Below the pieces are notes generated by a model that did no database searches, had not been told where the DNA came from, and saw only the letters and a program-made list of their open reading frames with translations. A stretch of DNA of 64,000 nt from contig NZ_JANZKY010000004.1 in NCBI RefSeq assembly GCF_025770765.1, positions 62,001 through 126,000 of the forward strand, in the 5' to 3' direction. The DNA is from Propionivibrio soli. GTDB taxonomy: Bacteria; Pseudomonadota; Gammaproteobacteria; Burkholderiales; Rhodocyclaceae. Shown here in pieces: positions 18,308-25,142 of this stretch (position 1 is the stretch's first letter; each line of letters opens with the position of its first letter). A program made the translations under genes and the position numbers.

Positions 18308-18908
18308 CTTGAATACGTCGTCTTTCCTAGCGGCGTCAATCCGTAGCGAGGGAGTTATGAGGACTATTTTCCACTTCGGCCGGCTGAAGTGGAAAGTCAG
18401 CGAGTCGGTCCATATCGGCAATGCCGTTTAAGCCGCTGCACCAGTACGCTGATGTGATCGGATTGTAAGGGCGAAACCTCCGGAGTTGCCCGCCGAGCAG
18501 GAAATGCCAATATTCTGGCACTTTAGTCCATACGACGATAACGACCAGCAGCAAACTCCCGGGCATAGTTGTCTTGAAACAACACGACGGCGGCACGACA
18601 GGCATAAATCACCGCCGAAGCAGTTGCCAAATGTCCATGCTCGCCGTTTAATCAATCTCCATAAACCGCGCGGCACGGCTTCCACATCTGGAGCCAGCAA
18701 CCGCGAAGCGGACAGAACGAAAACAACACGCGCAAAAATGGGGTAACGCTTGACGCTTTTGGCGCCGCTTTTAGGCGCCACTAAATCGGTTTAAGCGTTT
18801 AAAAATAATGGGATCGCCAAGTTGGAGTTCTCCGTTTATACAGTGGAATGACGGAAAGTTCTCCGTTATGACGCAAAACTTTCCCTTTTTTAGGACGGCC
18901 ACTTCGCG
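18308..18908. other. Gene-poor gap at the border of the cassette array, with an attC-like fold
   Basis: Six hundred bases with no convincing gene. A leftward frame at 18336-18605 has one hydrophobic stretch (SLLLVVIVVW) but no family resemblance. At 18742-18803 there is an attC-like fold: GGGTAACGCTTGA on the left, inner hairpin TGGCGCC/GGCGCCA, and TTTAAGCGTTTAAA on the right (AACGCTT pairs with AAGCGTT). Its right core GTTTAAA departs from the GTTRRRY consensus, so it is a weak candidate or a decayed site. No integrase gene or remnant was recognised. Confidence 0.4.
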
Positions 18909-18915
18909 TTGGGCG
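18909..18915 (+). other. Left cassette junction (integron core site GTTGGGC)
   Basis: GTTGGGC fits the integron crossover consensus GTTRRRY exactly. Its six bases TTGGGC are the reverse complement of the R'' core (GCCCAAC) at the other end of the same cassette (19666-19672), as expected when a circular cassette has been inserted. A matching R'' to its left was not found, so it may be the remains of an attI or of a decayed attC. Confidence 0.6.
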
Positions 18916-19020
18916 CCATAGCCTCAAGCCTCTGCAAGAGTTGCCGTCAAACTCGAATCTAGCGAATCGCTCTTGCAAACGTTCTCAACTTCACTCAACG
19001 AATTTCATAGGGAGCAAGTT

Positions 19021-19641
19021 GTGTTGTCTAGATTGCCGTATTTCTTTCTCGTCTTCTCGCTTGTTGGATGTGCAAGCTCGCCACTCCAACGTTCTAGCGT
19101 CGAAAGACTGCAAAGTGTCGAGATCGTCACGGTTTCAACGCCAGCGATAGAAGCGCCGAGTTTAATGCAGGCTGGAGTAAGTAGCGGTCAATTGGGGTTA
19201 ATTCCCGCTCTAATCGTTGAGGATCAGCAAAAATTCACTTATTCACCGCCGCTGATTCAAGATCTTGGCGCGTTGCTGACCGACCGACTGCAGCAGAGCT
19301 TAGCGCAGATATGTTGGTGGCCGAAAATGACGGTACATCAAGACTCTGTCCCCGCAAACTACGTTTATCCTTCGGGCCACTGGCTCCGCGTAGCAATTGG
19401 GAAATATCAGATTGCGCCGTCTCCATTTAGAACGGTCTTTGCGGTGGCAAGAGTTTCTCTGGAGCGGCCCTATATGCAAGGCGAACCACTTTGGATAAAG
19501 CAAATAGCATTTAGCGGCATAGTTCATGGGGGAGAAAGGATCGATGTGGACAGACTTCCAGACGACCCGTCGCTGCTACGTCGAGAGATTGAACGTGCAG
19601 CTGACTGGTTGGCAAGAGAAATAGTTGCCGACATTCAATAG
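19021..19641 (+). CDS. Cassette 1: hypothetical lipoprotein
   Basis: Lipoprotein of 206 residues. I choose the GTG at 19021 because AGGGAGC lies just before it and it gives a compact signal peptide (LSRLPYFFLVFSLVGC) ending in a lipobox Cys; an in-frame start at 18973 would add 16 residues without signal character. The mature part is probably secreted to the periplasm or outer membrane; no known domain was recognised. It fills the first cassette (about 18910-19726) and reads in the cassette orientation. Base composition is lower in GC than the flanking core genes. Function unknown. Confidence 0.75.
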   Translation: MLSRLPYFFLVFSLVGCASSPLQRSSVERLQSVEIVTVSTPAIEAPSLMQAGVSSGQLGLIPALIVEDQQKFTYSPPLIQDLGALLTDRLQQSLAQICWWPKMTVHQDSVPANYVYPSGHWLRVAIGKYQIAPSPFRTVFAVARVSLERPYMQGEPLWIKQIAFSGIVHGGERIDVDRLPDDPSLLRREIERAADWLAREIVADIQ

Positions 19642-19665
19642 CTATGCAGAAAATCATAGAGCGCC

Positions 19666-19732
19666 GCCCAACCCATCATTCCACCGGACCCGCGCGAGAA
19701 GCCGCGCGGGCCGGTGAATTCAGACGTTATGC
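19666..19732 (+). other. attC site 1
   Basis: Integron recombination site of 67 bp. R'' is GCCCAAC (19666-19672) and R' is GTTATGC (19726-19732). Between them ACCGG-A-CCCGCGCG pairs with CGCGCGGG-CCGGT, leaving a single unpaired A on the left arm, the extrahelical base expected of attC hairpins. The left arm AACCCATCATTCCACCGGAC and right arm GGCCGGTGAATTCAGACG recur in attC site 3. Confidence 0.88.
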
Positions 19733-19750
19733 ATTTACCAAGGAGAAGTC

Positions 19751-20332
19751 ATGAGCATTGGCTTGTTTATTGATGGCGCTTACCTACTCAAAACGTTCCG
19801 AGAGCACATTGACTATGTGAAGCTCCGACAGCACATTGAATCGATACTCGACGATACCATCGACGAAGGCTATTTTTTCAATGCCGATACCGATCCCCCA
19901 AAGGCAGAAAAACTACACAACGCTCTAACTCTGCCACCGCCGCGCGGCCCAGGTTTACGGGTCAAAATCTACTGGCTACAGAAAAAGCAACTTTTCTGGC
20001 CCAAACAGCTTGGCGGCCAGCCAGTCGTTCACCCAGACAATCCCGAAATTCAGTTTGAACAAACAACTCAAAAAGCTGTAGATGTTGGGTTGGTCTATCA
20101 CATGGTTCGCTCGTACCATAAACGGAAATGGACAAAGTTGGTTTTAATAGCCGGTGATGGGGATTTTCACGAACCAGTACAAAATCTTGTCGAGTCTGAG
20201 AACGTCGACCTTTACTTGGTCGGCTCAGTTCGAAACATCTCCGATGAACTTCGGCCTTACGCCCGCAGCATCTTCGAGATAGATCAAGAGCCATTACATT
20301 CTCAGCTTCGGTTATCTCGTCCTAATGCATAA
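19751..20332 (+). CDS. Cassette 2: NYN (PIN-like) domain protein
   Basis: Protein of 193 residues of the NYN/LabA-like superfamily, predicted metal-dependent RNases. The acidic site is visible: Asp8 in IGLFIDGAYL, Asp111 in KAVDVGLVYHM, and Asp136/Asp138 in VLIAGDGDF. AAGGAGAAG precedes the ATG at 19751. Its TAA stop lies inside the R'' core of the next attC (GCATAAC), a compact arrangement typical of gene cassettes. Cellular role is unknown; RNA cleavage in stress or defence is a reasonable inference from the fold. Confidence 0.88.
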   Translation: MSIGLFIDGAYLLKTFREHIDYVKLRQHIESILDDTIDEGYFFNADTDPPKAEKLHNALTLPPPRGPGLRVKIYWLQKKQLFWPKQLGGQPVVHPDNPEIQFEQTTQKAVDVGLVYHMVRSYHKRKWTKLVLIAGDGDFHEPVQNLVESENVDLYLVGSVRNISDELRPYARSIFEIDQEPLHSQLRLSRPNA

Positions 20333-20396
20333 CACTACGCTCCAAGGGACGCTGCGCGATAGAGTCGCGCAGCGTCCCTGCGCTTCGACGTTGGGC
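20327..20396 (+). other. attC site 2
   Basis: Seventy-base attC. R'' GCATAAC (20327-20333) is the exact reverse complement of the core that opens cassette 2 (GTTATGC at 19726). R' is GTTGGGC (20390-20396). The inner arms AGGGACGCTGCGCGA and TCGCGCAGCGTCCCT form a perfect 15 bp stem around a five-base loop. Confidence 0.9.
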
Positions 20397-20442
20397 GTCA
20401 CTGAAATAGGTTGTTCCGCTTCCATGAATGAAAGGAGTCCAG

Positions 20443-21078
20443 ATGTCTAGCTTGCAGGAGAAAGTGAAAGAGATTGCCGAGATCGCAGCGTCTGTTCCGG
20501 AGAATCTTCAAGTTACTTGCTTTGAACTCCTTCTACGGGACTACTTGGCTGCCGCTTCACCCAAAGAGCCACCCCCGCAAAAACAAACGACGGAGGCAGC
20601 AGCCATTGGAGCCGCCACGGAGAGCGGTAGCGAGGAAGCGAGCAGCGGTGCCGAAAGATCGGAACCGGTACAAGCGGATGTCACTCAAGCCGACCTACAT
20701 GTCAAAGCACGTAAGTTCATGGAGAAGTATTCGATCTCGATCAGCGAACTCAACAACTTGTTCTACAAGGAGGGGGCCGCAATCATGCCTCTCTATGAAG
20801 ACCTAAAGACAACTCGAATGTCAGAGGCTCAGATTCGAATTGCACTACTACAAGCCCTTCATCACGGATTAGGTGACGGAGAGTTTATTGCCCAGATCGA
20901 AGATATTCGTACGGAATGTCGTGACCGTAAGGTGCTAGACGGAACCAATTTCGCAGCAAACTTTAAGAACAACAAATCGCTTTTCGATTTCGATACCTAC
21001 AGTAAAGACACCAAGTCGATTCGCCTATCTGAAGAAGGCAGGAAGGAGCTTGCCGACATCATCAAAGAGCTACAGTGA
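20443..21078 (+). CDS. Cassette 3, first gene: hypothetical protein (partner of HEPN-like protein)
   Basis: Protein of 211 residues. I use the ATG at 20443 because AAAGGAG lies before it; the ATG at 20428 overlaps that site. Residues 1-40 are helical, ~43-85 are a low-complexity linker rich in Pro, Gln, Glu, Ser and Ala, and ~90-211 form a charged helical region (FMEKYSISISELNNLFYKEG, then IRLSEEGRKELADIIKEL). No known domain was recognised. Its stop is 4 bp before the next start, so the two are translated together and share one cassette. It could be an antitoxin or sensor for the HEPN-like partner; this is inference from gene order. Confidence 0.75.
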   Translation: MSSLQEKVKEIAEIAASVPENLQVTCFELLLRDYLAAASPKEPPPQKQTTEAAAIGAATESGSEEASSGAERSEPVQADVTQADLHVKARKFMEKYSISISELNNLFYKEGAAIMPLYEDLKTTRMSEAQIRIALLQALHHGLGDGEFIAQIEDIRTECRDRKVLDGTNFAANFKNNKSLFDFDTYSKDTKSIRLSEEGRKELADIIKELQ

Positions 21079-21082
21079 AGCA

Positions 21083-21889
21083 ATGGAGACGAGTCTGAAT
21101 TCGCTCCTTGAGGACCTAAAGAGATTTCGCAAGGTTCTGAAGGCTGAAACCGTTCCTCAAGTTGGGAAGAAGATACTTCGCAATAAGGCCAACGAACTAG
21201 GTTCCGCTTGGCATCGCGACTTCAGCCCAAAGCTGAAAAGTGCCGTTCCAGACGAGGTCTGCGCTCGCTATGACGAGGGGTTTACGCGGCTCATCAAACT
21301 TAGCTCCCCGAATAATCTTCGCTCGAGCTACCTCGACGCCCTCAATGACCTAATTTCAAAGTTCCGCGACGAACTCGTCATCCCAGCGAAGCAGGGACTT
21401 CTTGCCACTGCATCTCCCAGCGCGTTTGATAGTTTTTTCGCCTCGTTAGCGGGCACCGAAGAGAGTGGCTACCTTCAGGAAGCAGTTGCATGTGCTCGGG
21501 CTGCGCATTTTCGTGCCGCAGCGGTGCTTGGTTGGAGTGCCGCAATTGACCGAATTCATCGCAAACTGGAAGGTCTAGGCTTTCAACAATTTAATGTCTC
21601 CTCTGCCCGAATGGCCGGCCAACAGTCGGGCCGATACAAGAAGTTCAATCAGGTTCAAAACGTCAATAGCATTGGCGAAATACGCGAAGTCTTCGACACC
21701 ATTGTTCTATGGGTCATCGAAGGCATGGGGTTGATTGATTCGAATCAGCACACCCGTCTTAGAAGTTGCTTCGATATGCGCTGTCAGAGCGCTCATCCTG
21801 GCGAGGCTCCGATAACATCATTCAATTTGCTGTCCTTCTTCTCTGATCTCGACCAAATTATCTTTAGCAATCCGAAATTCAAGCTTTAG
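21083..21889 (+). CDS. Cassette 3, second gene: HEPN-like hypothetical protein
   Basis: Protein of 268 residues. The C-terminal half looks like a HEPN-type helical domain: a conserved helix AAVLGWSAAIDRIHRKLE (147-163) and, about 70 residues later, RCQSAHP with Arg233 and His238 spaced as the R-x4-6-H motif of HEPN ribonucleases, followed by a final helix. The N-terminal ~110 residues are helical and unassigned. The start is the ATG at 21083. HEPN proteins are common in toxin-antitoxin, abortive-infection and other defence modules. The domain call rests on the motif and helical pattern only and needs a profile search. Confidence 0.7.
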   Translation: METSLNSLLEDLKRFRKVLKAETVPQVGKKILRNKANELGSAWHRDFSPKLKSAVPDEVCARYDEGFTRLIKLSSPNNLRSSYLDALNDLISKFRDELVIPAKQGLLATASPSAFDSFFASLAGTEESGYLQEAVACARAAHFRAAAVLGWSAAIDRIHRKLEGLGFQQFNVSSARMAGQQSGRYKKFNQVQNVNSIGEIREVFDTIVLWVIEGMGLIDSNQHTRLRSCFDMRCQSAHPGEAPITSFNLLSFFSDLDQIIFSNPKFKL

Positions 21890-21895
21890 CGTGAC

Positions 21896-21964
21896 GCACA
21901 ACCCATCATTCCACCGGACCTGTCGCGGCAAGCCGCGCCAGGCCGGTGAATTCAGACGTTGCCG
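21896..21964 (+). other. attC site 3
   Basis: Sixty-nine-base attC closing cassette 3. R'' GCACAAC (21896-21902) matches the reverse complement of the cassette start (GTTGGGC at 20390) except at one base. R' is GTTGCCG (21958-21964). Arms ACCGG-A-CCTG and CAGG-CCGGT pair with the same unpaired A as in attC 1, and an inner GCGG/CCGC stem closes the loop. Outer arms are identical to attC 1. Confidence 0.87.
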
Positions 21965-21974
21965 GTAGTCAAAC

Positions 21975-22751
21975 ATGCGCTTTTTCAAATCAATTTTTAA
22001 TGCCCTCAGTCTCCTCGTACTGCTTGCTGGCTGTGATCAGCAAGCAATGCTCGAAAAGTTCATCCCGAAAGAGGAGTCGGCGATCGCGAAACAAGTTCTC
22101 TCTCAACTCGCCACGAAGAACTATGCCGACGTAGAGAAACAACTAGACCCCAGCATCAGGAATGCGTCTGCTCGAGCCGCGCTTGAACAAATGGCTGCCC
22201 TGTTTCCACCTGCCGAGCCGAAGAGCGTTACCACGGTCGGCGCGAACACACATACCGCCAGTGACGTCACCACCTATAACTTGACGTTTGAACACGAGTT
22301 TTCAAACTTATGGTTACTCACCAATGTTGTTCTTCAGAGACGTGACGCTCAGGTAACGATTCTCGGATTGCACGTAAAGCCAATGAAGCAGTCACTCAAA
22401 GAATTGAATCGGTTTACTTTTGAAGGAAAGGGCATACGTCACTACCTTGTTTTCGCCCTTGCAATCACTGTCCCTCTCTTTATCGTTTTTTCCCTTATTC
22501 TTTGCTTCAAAACGCCCGTCGAAAATCGTAAATGGCTATGGTTGCTTTTCATTGCGCTTGGGTTCGTTCAGCTTTCACTCAATTGGACGGATGGGAGCTA
22601 CGGTGTTCAACTAATAAGCTTTGTTCTGCTTGGGGCTGGAATTTTCAGTGCCGGGCCATATGCACCGACGGTCATTAGCATTGCTTTTCCACTCGGCGCT
22701 GTCATTTTCCTATTCAAGCGTCGTTCATTGATGGTAGGGAACACCGCGTAA
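21975..22751 (+). CDS. Cassette 4: membrane-anchored lipoprotein of unknown function
   Basis: Protein of 258 residues with a signal peptide and lipobox LLAGC (Cys20), a soluble region of about 130 residues, then three to four transmembrane helices from about residue 155 to the end (HYLVFALAITVPLFIVFSLI; WLWLLFIALGFVQLSL; further hydrophobic runs) and a basic tail FKRRS. The soluble region resembles DUF3887/DUF4019-like accumulations of helices around QLATKNYADVEKQLDP, but this is weak. It begins 17 bp after attC 3 in cassette orientation. Function unknown. Confidence 0.78.
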   Translation: MRFFKSIFNALSLLVLLAGCDQQAMLEKFIPKEESAIAKQVLSQLATKNYADVEKQLDPSIRNASARAALEQMAALFPPAEPKSVTTVGANTHTASDVTTYNLTFEHEFSNLWLLTNVVLQRRDAQVTILGLHVKPMKQSLKELNRFTFEGKGIRHYLVFALAITVPLFIVFSLILCFKTPVENRKWLWLLFIALGFVQLSLNWTDGSYGVQLISFVLLGAGIFSAGPYAPTVISIAFPLGAVIFLFKRRSLMVGNTA

Positions 22752-22801
22752 TCGACCATTCCAGCGGATCAACCACATCGACTGCAGAACTCAGCCTTTG
22801 G
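22746..22801 (+). other. Degenerate attC-like site
   Basis: The sequence from the stop codon of the cassette 4 gene (AATCGACCATTCCAGCGGAT) aligns with the left arm of attC 1 and 3 at about 16 of 21 positions, and CAGAACTCAGCCTTT aligns with their right arm at about two thirds of positions. The AAC of R'' has become AAT and the crossover GTT has become TTT, so it is probably inactive. It may mark the right end of the recognisable array. Confidence 0.5.
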
Positions 22802-22870
22802 AAGCCAATTTGCCGTGAGCGGGCGTAAACCGGCTCAAATTTCCAATAACATAATCGAGGGTATAGTTTA

Positions 22871-23335
22871 ATGAAAATCGTTTCCGTATTTGCTCTTACA
22901 GCTGCTCTCCTAATCTCGGGATGTGCATCCGTAGATATGGCCACAAAAGCAGAATCAGCAAAAGCGAAAGAGTTCAACCCACCTAGCGACGGCAAAGCGG
23001 GGGTTTATGTATATCGAGACAGCTTCGTCGGGAAAGCGCTCAAGAAAGACGTTTGGGTTGACGGAGTGTGCATCGGTGAGACTGCACCAGATGTATTTTT
23101 CTATACAGAGGTTGCGGGAGGTAAAAACCACAAACTCGATACCGAATCTGAGTTTTCGCCAAATACCCTAGAGCTGATGTTTGAAACAGGGAAGAACTAT
23201 TTCATTCGGCAGTTCATTAAGTTGGGCGTCTTTGTTGGTGGCGCGGGACTAGAACAGGTCCCTGAAGACGAAGGAAAAGTTGCTGTCGCCAAGCTCGAAA
23301 TGGCAAAACCAGGTAGTTGCAGTGGGGCTCGGTAA
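22871..23335 (+). CDS. DUF2846-type lipoprotein
   Basis: Lipoprotein of 154 residues with lipobox LISGC (Cys18). The body (GKAGVYVYRDSFVG, then VWVDGVCIGETAP, then LELMFETGKNYFIRQFIKLG) follows the DUF2846 pattern of a small beta-rich periplasmic domain. It starts at the ATG at 22871 after a weak ribosome binding site (GAGGGTAT). It lies beyond the decayed attC, reads in the same direction as the cassettes and is followed by a hairpin terminator. It could be a former cassette whose attC sites have decayed. Function unknown. Confidence 0.82.
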   Translation: MKIVSVFALTAALLISGCASVDMATKAESAKAKEFNPPSDGKAGVYVYRDSFVGKALKKDVWVDGVCIGETAPDVFFYTEVAGGKNHKLDTESEFSPNTLELMFETGKNYFIRQFIKLGVFVGGAGLEQVPEDEGKVAVAKLEMAKPGSCSGAR

Positions 23336-23390
23336 CCGCGAGTTCTGCCAAACCTCTGCCTCTGCCAATCCTCTGCCAATCAAGCGGTCG

Positions 23391-23421
23391 AAACGCGCAG
23401 CCTAAAAAAGCTGCGCTTTTT
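23391..23421 (+). terminator. Rho-independent terminator
   Basis: GCGCAGC (23395-23401) pairs with GCTGCGC (23410-23416) around an A-rich loop, followed by TTTTT. It lies about 60 bp after the DUF2846 lipoprotein stop. Just upstream there is a short tandem run of CTCTGCCAA-type units (23355-23380). Confidence 0.85.
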
Positions 23422-23522
23422 GACCCTTAACACCCCTTCCTCTACCAAGCCGCTCACATGGTCCCTGTTGAAACCATATCCAGACCGGGCTCTCGTTATC
23501 TGAGTTTAAAACTTGTACCTGA

Positions 23523-24044
23523 ATGCCATTTTCGAATCAAACCGAGCCAAAGGGGTTCAAACAGATGACAGATATGCTCGTCAAGCTATACGACTTCACA
23601 AACACGAGCAAAAAGGAAGAAGTCGAAAGGAATGGAGTCTTCGTCAAACGCGCGATGGCGCTTGATCGGCACCTGATCACCGATTTCGTTCATGACCAAT
23701 TCAGCCGTACCAACGCTGGATGGGTTGGAGAGTGCGAGCTTGCCCTATCGCAACAACCGACCACTTGCTATATCGCCGTTCATGACAAAAAGATCGTCGG
23801 CTTCTGCTGCTGGGATGGCACGGCCAAAGGGATGCTTGGCCCTTTGGGGGTAAGTGAAAAATGGCGAGGCCGGGGTATTGCGCGAGAGCTTGTTCTATCC
23901 TGCTTGCTGTCGATGCGAGAGGCCGGGTATGCCTATGCGGTGATCGGCTGGGTGAGCTCCGAGGAGTTTTACTCAAAGCTATGCGGGGCAATCGCAATTC
24001 CAGATTCGCATCCAGGCGTCTATTCCAGGCTTTCAAGCATTTGA
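23523..24044 (+). CDS. GNAT family N-acetyltransferase
   Basis: Protein of 173 residues (or 159 from the in-frame ATG at 23565; neither start has a strong ribosome binding site). The GNAT core is present: CYIAVHDKKIVGFCCWD strand pair, LGPLGVSEKWRGRGIARELV with the acetyl-CoA loop, and a final EEFYSKLCGAIAIPDS segment. The substrate is unknown. It lies in the lower-GC accessory region after the terminator and before a 285 bp gap (24045-24329) in which I see no gene. Confidence 0.87.
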   Translation: MPFSNQTEPKGFKQMTDMLVKLYDFTNTSKKEEVERNGVFVKRAMALDRHLITDFVHDQFSRTNAGWVGECELALSQQPTTCYIAVHDKKIVGFCCWDGTAKGMLGPLGVSEKWRGRGIARELVLSCLLSMREAGYAYAVIGWVSSEEFYSKLCGAIAIPDSHPGVYSRLSSI

Positions 24045-24329
24045 CCTGATTGGTCACCCCGCTTTTCAGCGAAAGGTAAGAAGTAACTCTTCCCTCTTTT
24101 TGCGCCGAGTTCTTCATCGGGATTCTTAGCAACAGTCGATCACATCTGCGCGTTCCAACTTCCTGAGCAAGCGGAAGATCGATTCGCCATACGAACGTCC
24201 TGGAACAGCAATTCCGTGTCCATCTATGCCGTTGGCTTGCGCCATTTACTCATTCACGGCAGTATGACGACCGCAATTTGATCGTGGTTACGTTAGTGAA
24301 CAACCCGTCGAGTGTCGAAAAGGAATCAA

Positions 24330-24788
24330 ATGCCAGACTGTACGTTTGAACTGAACGGTAAGCCAATGAGCGCTCTGCAGTGCGGTGCGTCGTCATTTCC
24401 AGCGTTTTCAGGGCTCGGTGGGCAAGCCAACCGGCGCGAATACGCGTGCCATGCGAGCGCAGGCCCCATCCCTCCGGGAACCTACTACATCGTTGACCGG
24501 CAATCCGGCGGGCTTCTTGGCCCTCTTCGCGATATGTTCAACGACCGCAGAGAGTGGTTCGCGCTCTATGCAATCGACGACAAGATCGACGACACCACGT
24601 ACTGCAACAAGATCAAGCGGGGCAGTTTCCGGTTGCACCCCAAAGGCCCACTCGGTATCAGCGAAGGTTGTATAACGATCGAGTCACAGAGTGATTTTCA
24701 ACGCTTGCGGGCTCTCTTGAAGGGTTCTGCTCAAATTGCCATCCCTGGCACGACTTTGAAGGCTTACGGCAAGGTTCTCGTTAAATGA
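24330..24788 (+). CDS. DUF2778 (Tlde1-type) L,D-transpeptidase-like toxin
   Basis: Protein of 152 residues of the DUF2778 family, whose studied members (Tlde1) are type VI secretion effectors that attack peptidoglycan stems in the target periplasm. The catalytic motif HPKGPLGISEGC (His103, Ser111, Cys114) fits the HxxG...SxGC pattern of L,D-transpeptidases. The N-terminal LNGKPMSAL and GIPPGTYYI-like PIPPGTYYIVDRQSGG segments are also family-typical. I start it at the ATG at 24330 behind AAAAGGA rather than the GTG at 24312. There is no signal peptide, consistent with delivery by a secretion system. It overlaps the next gene as ATGA. Confidence 0.88.
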   Translation: MPDCTFELNGKPMSALQCGASSFPAFSGLGGQANRREYACHASAGPIPPGTYYIVDRQSGGLLGPLRDMFNDRREWFALYAIDDKIDDTTYCNKIKRGSFRLHPKGPLGISEGCITIESQSDFQRLRALLKGSAQIAIPGTTLKAYGKVLVK

Positions 24789-25045
24789 AGCGCAGTGCTC
24801 AAGCCGTCGTCGTTGTCCTGTGGATCGCCCTCGCCTCGATGCTTCTCACCCGGCTTTGGCTTATCCACCCGGAGTTGTTTCCCACGTTTCCCAAACCCGT
24901 CGCGGAATACCTCGCCGCGCTGTATGGGGCTCAGAATGCGGAAGATGTTGCCGATCTGGAGATATTGGTCGGCTTGTCGATAAGCGCACTCGTTGTCTCG
25001 GCGTTGACGTTCCTGTCACTGACAATCTGGCGTAAGAAGCGCTGA
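24785..25045 (+). CDS. Small membrane protein, putative immunity partner of the DUF2778 toxin
   Basis: Protein of 86 residues with two transmembrane helices (about 8-27 and 61-80) and a loop of about 33 residues that should face the periplasm, where the upstream toxin would act. It overlaps the toxin gene by four bases (ATGA), the arrangement usual for effector-immunity pairs. There is no sequence resemblance that I can name, so the immunity role is inferred from gene order and topology. An envelope-stress or unrelated membrane role remains possible. Confidence 0.65.
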   Translation: MKRSAQAVVVVLWIALASMLLTRLWLIHPELFPTFPKPVAEYLAALYGAQNAEDVADLEILVGLSISALVVSALTFLSLTIWRKKR

Positions 25046-25142
25046 GAAACCAGGCGCAGCCGCGCTCATGGCTCGCCCGTTTGACCAAAGAAACACTTCC
25101 GATAAGATGGTTATCACAATTCCAATTCGCCGATAACCATCC

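Noticed and set aside
18428-18781. Leftward frame that might be an integrase remnant beside the cassette array
   Set aside because: Its translation is Cys/Arg/Ser rich and shows none of the tyrosine-recombinase boxes or the IntI-specific patch.
23355-23380. CTCTGCCAA-type tandem units as a CRISPR or attC remnant
   Set aside because: Only two or three very short units, no spacers and no paired arms; treated as a minor tandem repeat. No CRISPR array was seen anywhere.
24045-24329. ACGTTAGTG near 24288 as a further cassette junction
   Set aside because: It does not fit GTTRRRY and has no matching R'' core or hairpin nearby.
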